The notes under the pieces: generated by a model
What the model saw: only the letters and a program-made list of their open reading frames with translations
What the model was told of the DNA's origin: nothing
Database searches by the model: none
Translations under genes and position numbers: made by a program
In this document: piece by piece, positions 34,168 to 44,308 of the stretch
Position numbering within the stretch: the stretch's first letter is position 1
How the letters are laid out: each line of letters begins with the position of its first letter
Assembly (NCBI RefSeq): GCF_003703835.1
Contig: NZ_RDQR01000001.1
Location: 248,001 to 312,000, forward strand
Source of the DNA: Auritidibacter ignavus
GTDB lineage: Bacteria > Actinomycetota > Actinomycetes > Actinomycetales > Micrococcaceae
DNA: 64,000 bases
Direction: 5' to 3'

Positions 34168-34300
34168 GGTGCCTCATTATTCCTGCTTACCTCTTTCGTG
34201 GCAATCATCACCATTTTCCTTTCAGCACCATTGACCGCGTTTGATGATGTTTGATAATTTTTTGGGTACTTAGACAGTTTTCAAGCCCTAAGGAGAGCCC

Positions 34301-35089
34301 ATGGCAGTGGTGAAAAGCTCATCGTCCTCCGGTCAATCGGGTCTTCGCGCCTCCGATGTTTGCTTGGTGCTGATGAGCGTGATCTCCGGCCCGCTGTTGT
34401 GGTGGTTCAGTACTGCGATCAGCCCCACCTCGGCGCAGACCGCATTGTCCACCCTGGAATACCTCATCGCCACAGCATGCTCGGTGATTGGGATCGGCAT
34501 CTGTGCGCTCTGCGTCATCTATGCTGTGGTGAGTCTTCTTGGAGTCACCCTCTACCGTTGCGGTCACCGCATTCAAGGTGTCGCGACCTTGCAGGTCGTG
34601 CCCGTGGCTGGTCGGCGACTCATCGCGACGTTATGTGGGATCAATCTCCTCATCGCCTCGCCGGCCATCGCCGGCGAGACTACCCACGACGGTTTAGCCT
34701 TGTCTGATACAAGAGCAATTGAATCTTCTCAACGAGAGCACATTGCCGGCTGGGACGTGAGCGCCCGTGTCTCTCCCGACCGTGAACACACCGGACTGCA
34801 CACTCCGACTGACGTTGTTCCTGGCTGGATTCCCAATCTCAACTACGACACGTCGGGAGACGACGCTAGCTCCGATGCAGTCCCTGATGTCCCCGGCAAA
34901 ACCGTCATCGTCGGTACCGGTGAGTGTTTGTGGGATATCGCCCATGAAGAGCTCGGGGCAGATGCGACCATACATGAAATTGATCTCCGTTGGCGCCAGT
35001 GGTGGTCCCACAACCAAGATGTGCTCGGATCCGACCCCCACACTGTTAGTCCAGGAACGGTTTTGTCCTCCCCACCTTTTCACTCCTAA
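34301..35089 (+). CDS. Membrane protein with C-terminal LysM-like domain
   Basis: The 262-residue protein has two or three hydrophobic segments (about 20-45, 52-85 and 98-125), then a low-complexity extracellular stretch and a C-terminal domain starting VIVGTGECLWDIAHEELG. That segment has the LysM pattern of a strand, a Leu-Trp-x-Ile-Ala helix and a later NQDVLGSDPHTVSPGTVL, and should bind peptidoglycan. Such genes lie just before the Rv3235 and secA genes in related bacteria. The ATG follows AAGGAG. It probably anchors an envelope complex, but the function is not known. Confidence 0.78.
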   Translation: MAVVKSSSSSGQSGLRASDVCLVLMSVISGPLLWWFSTAISPTSAQTALSTLEYLIATACSVIGIGICALCVIYAVVSLLGVTLYRCGHRIQGVATLQVVPVAGRRLIATLCGINLLIASPAIAGETTHDGLALSDTRAIESSQREHIAGWDVSARVSPDREHTGLHTPTDVVPGWIPNLNYDTSGDDASSDAVPDVPGKTVIVGTGECLWDIAHEELGADATIHEIDLRWRQWWSHNQDVLGSDPHTVSPGTVLSSPPFHS

Positions 35090-35154
35090 ACCCGTTTTGT
35101 CCGCCCACGATCTGTTCTTCCCACCGCCTATCCTTATGAGGAGATAACCCCATC

Positions 35155-35865
35155 ATGACGCTCCCCTCCGTCTCTGCGACTGCTGGCCCTCAGTCCGTCC
35201 AACAGCGCGCACTCCCCCGACAGTCCAATTCTCCGGTCAGTAAACCAGCTTCAGTCTCCGTCAGTCCCGTCCCGTCAGCGCTGACGGGATTTCACGACGA
35301 GAAACTAGCGGCGTGGACCAACACCCGCTCTCCGCTCATTCACTTCAAACCCGGTACGGTGTCCACCCCGGCCATTAGCACACCAGACCAAACTCCTGCA
35401 GACACGGAGCCTGTTTCGCACCGGACTCCCGCTCAGTTGCCCGACGCCACTCCCCAGGACGATCCGGTCGCCAACCGCCAACGGCAGATAGCCCAACGGG
35501 CCCTGGCAGAACAGCGTCGAGCCACCGAACGCCACCTGCAAACCATGACCCGAGTGCTCGGCCAAGCTTGTGTGGAGATTGAATATGGGTTGCGAAGCTA
35601 CCACCAACTTCAAGGGTGGATGTCGCTGGAGATGATCGAGAAGATGAGGTTTCGGGCCCAACTCGCCCAGCAGGGTCGACCCCAGGAATCGGACGGTCAA
35701 AAACCGATGAATGTTCGGGTACACCGAATGCGACTACAGCGAACCCCTTCGCAGTGCTACGAATCCAGTGCCACCATTATTGTTGGCAACCGATTGCGGG
35801 CGATGGCACTTCGTTTTGAGAAGCACCGCGACAGGTGGAAAGTGTGTGATTTCGAGTTGGGGTAA
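35155..35865 (+). CDS. Rv3235 family protein
   Basis: The 236-residue protein has a Pro/Ser/Thr-rich unstructured N-terminus (about 1-110) and a folded C-terminal domain (about 120-236) with LGQACVEIEYGLRSYHQLQGW and a C-terminal RALRFEKHR-like stretch (here MALRFEKHRDRWKVCDFELG). This matches Rv3235, a conserved actinobacterial protein encoded beside secA. The function is unknown. It follows the LysM gene by 65 bases and probably shares its transcript. Confidence 0.85.
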   Translation: MTLPSVSATAGPQSVQQRALPRQSNSPVSKPASVSVSPVPSALTGFHDEKLAAWTNTRSPLIHFKPGTVSTPAISTPDQTPADTEPVSHRTPAQLPDATPQDDPVANRQRQIAQRALAEQRRATERHLQTMTRVLGQACVEIEYGLRSYHQLQGWMSLEMIEKMRFRAQLAQQGRPQESDGQKPMNVRVHRMRLQRTPSQCYESSATIIVGNRLRAMALRFEKHRDRWKVCDFELG

Positions 35866-35943
35866 CCCTCACCTGGGTAACAGACACCGTTGCCCAAACC
35901 TAGCTACTCATCCCAAATGCGCCAGTGCCGAAACTTCTCACAT

Positions 35944-35981
35944 GCTGAGGCCCGCAACCCTACCGGATCGCGGGCCTCAGC
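35944..35981. terminator. Bidirectional terminator between Rv3235-family gene and secA
   Basis: Perfect 12-base arms (GCTGAGGCCCGC and GCGGGCCTCAGC) enclose a 14-base loop between two convergent genes. No long T-run is present on either side. Confidence 0.65.
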
Positions 35982-36004
35982 CAAGCCGTCAGAGGCGACA
36001 CATG

Positions 36005-38767
36005 TTATTTTTTCTGGGCGCGGGCTTTCTTCGCGGCCTTCTTTTTCTCTCGTTCGGCAGCTTTGCGCTCCGCTCGAGATTGCGTCCTCTCACTACCGTC
36101 GTCTGTGCGACGAACCTCGGTTTTCGCAGTCCCGGTTCCTTCTGAGGACGGGGCCGTGTACTGCAACTTGCCGGGCTGTGTGTCAGTGTCCAGACCTTTA
36201 ATTTTCAGCTGTGGCGCCATGGTCACCTCACGAGAATCGGTGACGCCTGGAAGGCTAGCCTTCTGTGGCTGGGTTTTGACGTCGAGAGTGAACAGATTGT
36301 GGACCGATTCCTGGCGAATTGCCTGCATCATGGCTTCAAACATCGTGTAGCCCTCACGCTGGTATTCGACCAGAGGATCACGTTGGGCCATGGCGCGCAA
36401 CCCAATACCTTCTTTAAGGTAGTCCATCTCGTAGAGGTGCTCTTGCCATTTTCGCCCGATGGAATTGAGCACCACCTTGCGCTCTAGTTCACGCATATTA
36501 TCGGAGCCGATCTCTTCTTCGCGGTCCTGATACAGCACTTTTGCATCGGAGACAAACTCACGCTTCAAATCCGCAGGCTTCGCCCGGTGCAATTCACCGA
36601 GCTGTTCCTCGAGTTCTTCGGGGGTCAACTCGACCGGATAGATCAAGCGCAGATCTTCCCACAACGTCTCTGGGGACCATTCGGAACTTCGTTCCCCGGC
36701 CGTGGCTTCATCAACGGCATCGCTAATGGAGTCCTCGATGAAGTGCTCGACCTTTTCGGCCAGATCTTGGCCTTCCAAAATCTGACGACGGTCAGCGTAG
36801 ATGGCCTCACGCTGACGGTTCATCACGTCGTCGTATTTAAGGACATTCTTGCGCTGTTCGGTGTTGCGCGATTCCACGTTGGACTGCGCATTCTGAATCG
36901 CCTTCGTCACCAGACCGGATTCCAGGGCAAACTGGTCGTCATCACCGGTGCGTTGCAGAATCTTCCGCGCCATACCCGGGTTGAACAGTCGCATCAGATC
37001 ATCGGTCAGGGACAAGTAGAACCGAGACTCGCCGGGGTCCCCTTGACGTCCGGAACGACCTCGTAGCTGGTTATCAATCCGTCGGGATTCGTGGCGTTCA
37101 GTTCCCAGCACATATAAGCCACCGGCCTCCACAACTTCTTCGCGCTCCGCCTGGGTCTTCACCTTTTGCTCAGCAAAGACTTCGTCCCAGATTTGCTCGT
37201 ATTCTTCAGCATTTTCTTCGGGGTCGAGCCCGCGTGCCTGCATCTCCGCGACCGCATTAAATTCGGCGTTACCACCGAGCATGATGTCGGTACCACGTCC
37301 GGCCATGTTCGTTGCCACCGTCACCGCACCTTTACGACCGGCTTGAGCAACAATGGCAGCTTCTCGCGCATTGTTTTTCGCGTTAAGCACTTCGTGACGT
37401 ACGCCTTTTTTGGCCAACAGCTTCGACAAATATTCAGATTTTTCAACCGAGGTGGTCCCGACCAAAACCGGCTGACCAGATTTATGACGGGCCTCGATAT
37501 CATCCACGACAGCATTAAACTTCGCCTTCTCGCTGGCGTAGACAATGTCTTTTTTATCGATGCGCTGAACATCTTTATTTGTCGGAATCGGGACAACGCC
37601 GAGTTTATAGGTGCTCATAAACTCTGCAGCTTCAGTCTCAGCCGTACCGGTCATCCCCGACAGCTTGTCGTAGAGGCGGAAATAGTTCTGCAACGTCACC
37701 GTGGCCAAAGTCTGGTTCTCAGCCTTGATCTTCACACCTTCTTTGGCCTCAATCGCCTGGTGAACTCCCTCGGAGTAACGGCGTCCTGCCAACACGCGTC
37801 CGGTATGCTCATCGACGATTTGAACCTCGCCTTTGAGAACCACATAGTCCTTATCGCGGGTAAAGAGTTCCTTGGCTTTCAGCGCGTTATTCAGGTACTG
37901 AATCAGCGGGGTGTTGGCCGATTCGTACAGGTTGTCGATTCCGAGCCAGTCTTCGACCTTATCGATACCTTCTTCGGAGATCGAAACGGTCCTCTTTTTC
38001 TCGTCCACTTCGTAGTCAGTATTGCGCTTCAGCCGCGGAGCCAATTTGGCGAATTGTAAATACCACTTCGAGGCGTCGCCCTGAGCCGGTCCGGAGATAA
38101 TCAACGGAGTACGTGCCTCGTCGATGAGGATTGAGTCGACTTCGTCGACGATGGCGAAGTTGTGTCCGCGTTGCACCAAATCGTCGAGCGACCAGGCCAT
38201 ATTGTCGCGCAGATAGTCGAACCCAAATTCGTTGTTAGTCCCGTAGGTGATGTCAGCTGCATACTGTTTTGCCCGTTGCGCAGGACGCTGGTTGGACAGA
38301 ATGACGCCGGTTTCCATCCCAAGGAACCGGAAAACCCGTCCCATCAAGTCTGATTGGTACTCGGCCAGGTAGTCGTTAACCGTCACCACGTGGACGCCTT
38401 GACCACTCAACGCGTTCAGGTAGCTGGGAGCTGTGGCGACTAGAGTTTTACCTTCACCGGTTTTCATCTCAGCGATGTTTCCCAGGTGCAAGGCAGCAGC
38501 ACCCATGAGTTGCACGTCAAAGTGGCGAAGTCCCAAGGTACGGGACGATGCTTCACGCACCGTGGCAAATGCTTCGGGTAAAAGTGCATCCAGCGATGTA
38601 CCGTCTTCGATTTCAGCACGGAAGCGATCGGTTTCTGCCCGAAGTTCGGCATCAGACATGTCCCGATAGTCATCTTCGAGCTGGTTGACAGCATCGGTAT
38701 AGGCCCTCAACCGTTTGAGAACTTTCTTCTCACCGGTCTTGAGGATCTTCTCGATGAAAGAGACCAC
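36005..38767 (-). CDS. secA: Preprotein translocase ATPase SecA
   Basis: This is a 920-residue motor that drives proteins through SecYEG. It has Walker A MKTGEGKT (about 101-108), [15 protein letters not shown], the [19 protein letters not shown] helicase segment and the helical scaffold/wing domains. The C-terminal tail is Lys/Ala-rich ([21 protein letters not shown] region) and lacks the Cys-x-Cys zinc motif found in many SecA proteins, as is usual for actinobacterial SecA1. It is a single-gene unit between two terminators and is followed by hpf upstream. Confidence 0.99.
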   Translation of the reverse strand: MVSFIEKILKTGEKKVLKRLRAYTDAVNQLEDDYRDMSDAELRAETDRFRAEIEDGTSLDALLPEAFATVREASSRTLGLRHFDVQLMGAAALHLGNIAEMKTGEGKTLVATAPSYLNALSGQGVHVVTVNDYLAEYQSDLMGRVFRFLGMETGVILSNQRPAQRAKQYAADITYGTNNEFGFDYLRDNMAWSLDDLVQRGHNFAIVDEVDSILIDEARTPLIISGPAQGDASKWYLQFAKLAPRLKRNTDYEVDEKKRTVSISEEGIDKVEDWLGIDNLYESANTPLIQYLNNALKAKELFTRDKDYVVLKGEVQIVDEHTGRVLAGRRYSEGVHQAIEAKEGVKIKAENQTLATVTLQNYFRLYDKLSGMTGTAETEAAEFMSTYKLGVVPIPTNKDVQRIDKKDIVYASEKAKFNAVVDDIEARHKSGQPVLVGTTSVEKSEYLSKLLAKKGVRHEVLNAKNNAREAAIVAQAGRKGAVTVATNMAGRGTDIMLGGNAEFNAVAEMQARGLDPEENAEEYEQIWDEVFAEQKVKTQAEREEVVEAGGLYVLGTERHESRRIDNQLRGRSGRQGDPGESRFYLSLTDDLMRLFNPGMARKILQRTGDDDQFALESGLVTKAIQNAQSNVESRNTEQRKNVLKYDDVMNRQREAIYADRRQILEGQDLAEKVEHFIEDSISDAVDEATAGERSSEWSPETLWEDLRLIYPVELTPEELEEQLGELHRAKPADLKREFVSDAKVLYQDREEEIGSDNMRELERKVVLNSIGRKWQEHLYEMDYLKEGIGLRAMAQRDPLVEYQREGYTMFEAMMQAIRQESVHNLFTLDVKTQPQKASLPGVTDSREVTMAPQLKIKGLDTDTQPGKLQYTAPSSEGTGTAKTEVRRTDDGSERTQSRAERKAAEREKKKAAKKARAQKK

Positions 38768-38930
38768 AGTGTTGACTCCAAATTCACAAATCGTCTCAGA
38801 CCCTCAACGACGAAGTCGTCACAGGTCCAGGAACAAAGCATTCAACCAGACTAGTCTACGTGGTTTAACCTGGAAGAATCCTTAGTATGGGCTTTGTCCA
38901 TGAGTGACCAAGATCTACAGTTCAGGGATG

Positions 38931-38967
38931 AAAAAGTGGCCTTGTTGCGTGTGCAACAAGGCCACTT
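38931..38967 (-). terminator. Rho-independent terminator of hpf
   Basis: Perfect 15-base arms (AAGTGGCCTTGTTGC and GCAACAAGGCCACTT) with a 4-base loop are followed on the minus strand by TTT. It lies 36 bases after the hpf stop codon. Confidence 0.92.
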
Positions 38968-39003
38968 CGAGGTCTATCACAGACCCTCAGTGGGCCAAGA
39001 CGT

Positions 39004-39702
39004 TTAAGCGCTAGCTTGCTGATCTCGGTAAGCCCGGATTTGTTCGTCGGAACCTTCAGGTTCAGTGTCTTCACCCAGGCTGATCACGCCGTAGGACCAG
39101 CCACGTCGCCGGTAGGCCACAGAGGGACGTCCCGACTCTGCATCAATGAACAAGTAGAAGTCGTGGCCCAGTAGCTCCATGTTGTCCACGGCATCGTCGA
39201 GCGACATGCTTTCTGGCGGAAAAACCTTCTGACGGATGGTCACCGGTGCCTCACCGTTTTCTGCCAGGTGCCGTTCCTGTTCTTCACGCTCAGCTTCCTC
39301 GCGCTGGGCTTCTAGCACCTGTTCCACCAACGACACAGAGTTGTCCACGGGCACCGAATCGGCGGTGATTTCGCGGACCGAAACACGTTTGCGGTGAGAC
39401 TTGCGCCGTTCCCGTAGCCGGCGCAGTCGTTCCTGAATCTTATGGAATACCTTATCGAAGGCCACCATTTGGTCGTCGTCGGAAGCTTCAGCACGCACTA
39501 CGTTTTTGGGGCTATGTACGGTTAGTTCCACGGTCATCGACCCGGAGGCGCCGGTGTGAGATGGCTGAGCACCGAGCTTGATTTCGACCCGTTGGGCTTC
39601 TTGAAGTAGGGACTCGATTTTCTCGAGGCGTTCTTCAACATAATCGCGGAACGATTCCTTAATGGAAGCGCCGCGGGCTACATAGGAGATGTCGATGGCC
39701 AT
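39004..39702 (-). CDS. hpf: Ribosome hibernation-promoting factor, long form
   Basis: The 232-residue protein has an N-terminal ribosome-binding domain (about 1-105, starting IDISYVARGASIKESFRDYVEERLEK, of which the first 20 are diagnostic) and a C-terminal dimerisation domain (about 170-225, VTIRQKVFPPESMSLDDAV, MELLGHDFYLFIDAESG). The long form joins two 70S ribosomes into inactive 100S dimers in stationary phase. I use the ATG at 39702, which follows a near-perfect AAGGAGG; the frame extends to 39729 without a better site. secA lies downstream, as in most Actinobacteria. Confidence 0.96.
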   Translation of the reverse strand: MAIDISYVARGASIKESFRDYVEERLEKIESLLQEAQRVEIKLGAQPSHTGASGSMTVELTVHSPKNVVRAEASDDDQMVAFDKVFHKIQERLRRLRERRKSHRKRVSVREITADSVPVDNSVSLVEQVLEAQREEAEREEQERHLAENGEAPVTIRQKVFPPESMSLDDAVDNMELLGHDFYLFIDAESGRPSVAYRRRGWSYGVISLGEDTEPEGSDEQIRAYRDQQASA

Positions 39703-39717
39703 AATGTCCTCCTTAGC

Positions 39718-39768
39718 TAAAACAAGCACGGTGGTAAGAGAAGTTTAACCTCCCTTCACCACCGTGCT
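39718..39768 (-). terminator. Terminator of the mtrA-mtrB-lpqB-comF operon
   Basis: Perfect 11-base arms (AGCACGGTGGT/ACCACCGTGCT, 39725-39735 and 39758-39768) enclose a 22-base loop and are followed on the minus strand by TGTTTTAG. It ends just before the hpf ribosome binding site. Confidence 0.75.
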
Positions 39769-39827
39769 CTGTTGGTAATGCCGAGTCTACCCATTGATTG
39801 CCAGCTGTTCACGTTGCCATCTCCGGT

Positions 39828-40733
39828 TTAGCTCAAATCGTCGTGCGAATGTTTCTCAACCGTAGCGATCACCGCTGCTGCGAGCACCTCCCATCCCGCG
39901 GCTTCCAGAACTCGTGTGGCCCCGGCCAGCGTCGCCCCGGTGGTGAGCACATCATCAACGATCATCACCGGATACCCGGTGAGTTGTTGCGCAATTCCGC
40001 GTCTGACCCAGAATTTTCGTTCTGCCGCGGTGACTCGTTGGGCCGCGGTGCGACCAGCGTGCGATGTGCGGGCGTTTAATCTCCAACGATGTCGTAAAAA
40101 CTGTCGCTGGCGTATGATGCCGGGCACGGGCGCTCTGGTCACCAGTGTGTCAAGCGGGTCGAAACCCCGACGGCGCCAACTAGCCGCAGAGCTCGGGATC
40201 GGCACCGCCACGACCGGCAGCTGCGTTGCGCTGGTGCCATATTGTTGTGCCACAGCGTCCCACACCAGGTCCCGGGCTACCAGCATCGACCTAGCCAGTG
40301 CGGGTGCAAGAAGCCGATGCAACCCGGTCCGGGAGTGGTCTTTGAACGCCAGGATCATGCGGGCTAACTCACGGGTGTATTGTCCTGTTGCCACCACCGG
40401 CAAGGGGCGGTCGGTGCCGGGTATAAAGGGAAGGGATGGTGCCCAGGACTCAGCACGTTCCGGATGAAGGAGTTGTGGCATCACGGTCTGCCGACAGTGG
40501 TGACAGAGGTGCTCGGCGGTGGCGTCGCGGCGCTGACAGACGACGCAGATGCGAGGCATGAGGATTCCGGCCAATTCACGGCCTGCAGTGCTCACCCAGC
40601 GCGCGCCAGGGTGTTCGCGAAGTCGATCAAGACGGCCTGCCCATCGCGTCAGACGAGGCCTCGGCGCCGGTGGCCTGGGTGGTTCGTGCCTGAAAGATCT
40701 CATCTTCCCAGTCTCGCGCTTTGCTGGTTGCAA
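39828..40733 (-). CDS. comF: ComF family phosphoribosyltransferase-like protein
   Basis: The 301-residue protein has a Cys-rich zinc-binding N-terminal region (CVVCQRR...CHHC, near residues 63-80) and a C-terminal phosphoribosyltransferase fold with the PRPP-binding motif VMIVDDVLTTGATLA. ComF proteins take part in uptake of single-stranded DNA during competence, although in Actinobacteria the role is not established. It is the last gene of the mtr operon, 31 bases after lpqB. Confidence 0.9.
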   Translation of the reverse strand: MQPAKRETGKMRSFRHEPPRPPAPRPRLTRWAGRLDRLREHPGARWVSTAGRELAGILMPRICVVCQRRDATAEHLCHHCRQTVMPQLLHPERAESWAPSLPFIPGTDRPLPVVATGQYTRELARMILAFKDHSRTGLHRLLAPALARSMLVARDLVWDAVAQQYGTSATQLPVVAVPIPSSAASWRRRGFDPLDTLVTRAPVPGIIRQRQFLRHRWRLNARTSHAGRTAAQRVTAAERKFWVRRGIAQQLTGYPVMIVDDVLTTGATLAGATRVLEAAGWEVLAAAVIATVEKHSHDDLS

Positions 40734-40764
40734 CCCCAGCTACACTCAGAGACTGTGGAGAATG

Positions 40765-42516
40765 TTAGCCGGGGTAGGACAAGTCGTCGGCGTTATCCTC
40801 TTGGGCACGCCAATTGGTCCCGACGCGGATATACACCTCGTCGTCGGTTTCGGCGTACACCGTGGCGTTGCCGGCCCCGGTCGAAAAGCCACGCATACCG
40901 AGCATGGGTTTAAAGGTCACGCTGGTGCCAGCCAATCCAATCATTTCCAGCTCGACGCGTTCGCTACTGGAGACCTCGCCGATCAGGACCTCGTTCATGG
41001 AGTACCACTGCACCCGGTTGGCCGGGGCTGCGGTTTCAACCACGAGTGGTTCCACCAAACCCAACGGCTTACCCGAATCATCGCGGACGATACCGGAAAT
41101 AAAGAGTTGCTGGGAGTTGTCCCGCTCTAAAATCATCGCGATCCGAGATCCTTCAGGAGAAACCCGTACGGCTTTAATCTCCCCATCCATCAACCACGGG
41201 ACACTGATTTCCTGAACCTGTTCGCCGTCGAATTCGCTGGCGAGCAATGTCTGTTCGCCACCTGAGACAGCGGCTTCGGCGTTCTCTGACTCCCCAGCAT
41301 CCTCGGAATGCTCATCTTCAACGCTGGAGACAGTCCAGGCCCATCCCCTGTTGTCAAGTGAAGGAGCCAACAGATCGGTTCCAGACGCCAGTTCCTGAAC
41401 CGCCGACCCGTTGGTGGCCCCAACCATCTGGGTGGAGTCCTCATTCAAGAACACAAAGCGGTTGCCTTCCACGTTCATCGTCGGCTCGTGGGGCCCCAGA
41501 CTACTGACGTCTGCAACGCCAGGGATCTCGGTGATGTTGGAGCCCTGGTAATAGACCAGTTGGTTGGTGTCATGGTTGATGGCAATTTGACGAGCTCCAA
41601 CGGAATACGTCGTGGGGGTCTCCCGGAACTGCGGATCAGGCTCTCCTGTATCCACATCTTCCAGCCCCACGGTAAGTTTCACATCCGAAATCCGTGGCCG
41701 GGTGCCCAAGGTCATCTGCAATTGATGCTCAATGCGTTGACGCTGTAGGGCGCTGGTGCCCGCCAGCGAATCGGCCTTCACATCGATCGAGGCTGTGCCG
41801 GAACTGATCGGTACCGATGGGCGAGCAAGTTCGACCTGCTCCATTGGGTTGGCCACAGCACCCTCCAGATAGCTGGCTGGACCGGTAATCAAGGCCTCGA
41901 CGATGGCCGTGGCTTGACCGGGACGGTCAAGGAACCACCGGGTATCCGGCACGGCATTGTGGTAGTCGAAGTCGTAGAAGTACAGAGTTTGGGAGACAAA
42001 CAGTGCCGAGAACTGTGCGCTGTCTAAGGCAATGCCGTCGGGTAGCTCAGAAATCCGCCACTGGCCGTCGACCTCAGTCAGCTTGATTTCCAGGGCTTCA
42101 GTCGTCTCCGATGGGAGCGGGGACATCACCCCCTGTGCATCCACCGCCGAATCAACCTCAAGCTGCACCGTGTAGGTATCGGTGTCTTCAGTCGAGACCA
42201 CCGCCGGAGATCCTTGATACACCAAGGTACGGGCCAGCGGGTCCCATTGCTCAGCCGCCGAGTCTGTCAGGTAGCTCCGCGCCACAGCGAAGTCATCTTG
42301 AACCCCGGTCGCTGCCACAATGAACCCATTAATGATGGACTCGGGTGAGGCATCCTCGGCCGGTCCGGCAGGGTTAAAGGTGTGGGTGACCGATTCCCCT
42401 GTCGTACCCAAGTCTTCAGATTCTCCGACCGGACCAGACTGCGGCAATCGGGAACACCCAGCCAGCACCAGCGCACACGCCACCAGCACGACCAGTGCTC
42501 TGAGTGTTCTAGTCAT
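40765..42516 (-). CDS. lpqB: MtrAB-associated lipoprotein LpqB
   Basis: The 583-residue protein has a lipoprotein signal peptide ending in LVLAGC (lipobox, Cys near 22), a GerMN domain (about 190-310) and a C-terminal beta-propeller-like region. LpqB works with the sensor MtrB outside the membrane and modulates MtrAB signalling and cell division. I use the ATG at 42516, preceded by GGAGGGGG; the frame extends to 42555. The start overlaps the mtrB stop by eight bases, giving translational coupling. Confidence 0.94.
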   Translation of the reverse strand: MTRTLRALVVLVACALVLAGCSRLPQSGPVGESEDLGTTGESVTHTFNPAGPAEDASPESIINGFIVAATGVQDDFAVARSYLTDSAAEQWDPLARTLVYQGSPAVVSTEDTDTYTVQLEVDSAVDAQGVMSPLPSETTEALEIKLTEVDGQWRISELPDGIALDSAQFSALFVSQTLYFYDFDYHNAVPDTRWFLDRPGQATAIVEALITGPASYLEGAVANPMEQVELARPSVPISSGTASIDVKADSLAGTSALQRQRIEHQLQMTLGTRPRISDVKLTVGLEDVDTGEPDPQFRETPTTYSVGARQIAINHDTNQLVYYQGSNITEIPGVADVSSLGPHEPTMNVEGNRFVFLNEDSTQMVGATNGSAVQELASGTDLLAPSLDNRGWAWTVSSVEDEHSEDAGESENAEAAVSGGEQTLLASEFDGEQVQEISVPWLMDGEIKAVRVSPEGSRIAMILERDNSQQLFISGIVRDDSGKPLGLVEPLVVETAAPANRVQWYSMNEVLIGEVSSSERVELEMIGLAGTSVTFKPMLGMRGFSTGAGNATVYAETDDEVYIRVGTNWRAQEDNADDLSYPG

Positions 42517-44308
42517 CAAGCCCCCTCCGAGATCGTGGCACCAAGGCTTGCTCATTCACCCGGTCTGGCATTTCGTGGCCGTTCGCAGGTTCGTCTGGGC
42601 CGGGGCCGATTTCGGAAGCGCTACGACGCTCCGAGCACTCATATTCGGGAGGCAGTTGCAGCGGGTAGGGCTTGACGAGTTCTCCACCAACCTGGCGGGG
42701 TAAGACAAGACGGAAGGCAGCGCCGCGGTGGGGTTCGCCCCAAACATCGAGTTCGCCGTGGTGCAAGCGCGTATCTTCCACGGCAATGGCCAGGCCCAGA
42801 CCGGAGCCTCCGGTGGTGCGTGTCCGGGCCGGGTCAGCACGCCAGAACCGGTCGAAAACACGCTCGAGTTCATCTTCGCTCAAGCCCAGCCCGTGGTCAC
42901 GCACCACGATCGCAATCTCTGTCTTATTTCCGGCCACGATGACATCGACCGGTTTCGATTCGCCGTGTTCAATGGCGTTATTGATGAGATTGCGCAGAAT
43001 GCGTTCGATGCGACGGGAATCGACTTCTGCGGTGAATTGGTCCCCTTGGGGCACAATGGATAGTTCGGTCTGGTTATTATCGGCCAGTGGCTGGGCAGTC
43101 AGTAGTACGTCGGCGACCAAATGCAACAGGTCGGTGGACTCACTGGCCACCTGGGCTGCCCCGGCATCGAACCGCGAGATCTCCAAAAGATCAGCGAGCA
43201 ACGCTTGGAAGCGCTCCACTTGGTGATAGAGCAACTCGGTGGAGCGACGATTAACAGCATCGAAATCATCACGTGAGTCATAGAGCACTTCTGCTGCCAT
43301 CCGCACCGTGGTCAGCGGTGTCCGTAACTCGTGAGACACATCGGAGACGAACCGCTGTTGAATCTGAGACAGATGCGCCAGCTGGGTGATCTGGTCCTGA
43401 ATATTGTCGGCCATCGAGTTGAACGACCGAGACAACGTCGCGACTTCATCTTCCCGGTTGACATTCATGCGCACCGAGAGGTCACCCGACGACAACCACT
43501 GGGCGGTTTCGGCCGCCTGCTGGATGGGGCGTACCACCGAGCGGGTCGTCACCACGGCAATCACGACATTGAGCAAGATCAAAATCGCACCGGCAATGAG
43601 GAGCACGCTCATCACGTAATCCAGCGTGCCTTGTACTTCAGAGATGTCGTAAATGAAATACAACGCATAGTAGTTACCCGGCGGCAACACGACCTGAGTA
43701 CCGAAGGCCAGCCCCGGATCTGTTGCCCCGCCGGTGTCAGAGGGAATGGCCACCGACTGCCAGTAGATCCCATCGCCTTGTTCGACTTGGCTCGCCAAGT
43801 CATCGGTGATGATGTCTTCACTCACGCCGGCTGAGGACATCGAGCCAACGAATTGGTTCTCGTCATCATCGAGGGGAACCAACACGAAATCGCGGGCAAT
43901 GGCCCCCGAGGTATTGCCACTTAACGCTGCCAGGGTGTCGTTGACCAAAGAGGCCGTGGATTCTTCGTCAGCGGTTGCCGCGGAGTCAAAGACTTCTCGT
44001 GCTTGGCTCAGCCCGTGATTAGCCTCGGCCTGCACTTGATTAAACCGGGACTGGAACAGACCCGTGGTCACCTGATGAGTCAAGAACAGCGCCAGGATCA
44101 GCACGGCAATCACCGAGAGCAAAGCGGTAATCATCACCGTGCGTAGCTGCAACGAGGACTGCCAACGTCGCCAAAAAGTTTTGAACGGCCGAGAAAGGAA
44201 GCGATTCTTGCGCGGTTTTTCTGCCCGCTGGGCCTCAGGCGCTGCCGGTCGGGCGGTGTTTGCTTCGGAGGTCGTTTCTTCTGACTCGACGGACAAGGCT
44301 GCGCTCAA
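42509..44308 (-). CDS. mtrB: Sensor histidine kinase MtrB
   Basis: The 599-residue kinase has a cytoplasmic N-terminus, two membrane helices (about 59-80 and 230-253) flanking an extracellular sensor domain, a HAMP domain, the phosphoacceptor VSDVSHELRTPLTTV (His near 326) and a C-terminal HATPase domain (NLINNAIEHGES, GSGLGLAI). It phosphorylates MtrA and links wall state to replication and division. The frame starts with TTG at 44308, overlapping the mtrA stop in TTGA; no ATG lies before the first helix except in its interior, so this unusual start is likely. Confidence 0.96.
   Translation of the reverse strand: MSAALSVESEETTSEANTARPAAPEAQRAEKPRKNRFLSRPFKTFWRRWQSSLQLRTVMITALLSVIAVLILALFLTHQVTTGLFQSRFNQVQAEANHGLSQAREVFDSAATADEESTASLVNDTLAALSGNTSGAIARDFVLVPLDDDENQFVGSMSSAGVSEDIITDDLASQVEQGDGIYWQSVAIPSDTGGATDPGLAFGTQVVLPPGNYYALYFIYDISEVQGTLDYVMSVLLIAGAILILLNVVIAVVTTRSVVRPIQQAAETAQWLSSGDLSVRMNVNREDEVATLSRSFNSMADNIQDQITQLAHLSQIQQRFVSDVSHELRTPLTTVRMAAEVLYDSRDDFDAVNRRSTELLYHQVERFQALLADLLEISRFDAGAAQVASESTDLLHLVADVLLTAQPLADNNQTELSIVPQGDQFTAEVDSRRIERILRNLINNAIEHGESKPVDVIVAGNKTEIAIVVRDHGLGLSEDELERVFDRFWRADPARTRTTGGSGLGLAIAVEDTRLHHGELDVWGEPHRGAAFRLVLPRQVGGELVKPYPLQLPPEYECSERRSASEIGPGPDEPANGHEMPDRVNEQALVPRSRRGLDD

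Noticed and set aside
37166-38059. A 297-codon open frame on the plus strand opposite secA
   Set aside because: It runs exactly antisense to the most conserved part of secA, has no ribosome binding site or recognisable domain, and reflects codon bias of the real gene.
40549-41130. A 193-codon plus-strand frame over comF and lpqB
   Set aside because: It crosses the junction of two well-supported genes on the other strand and shows no domain.
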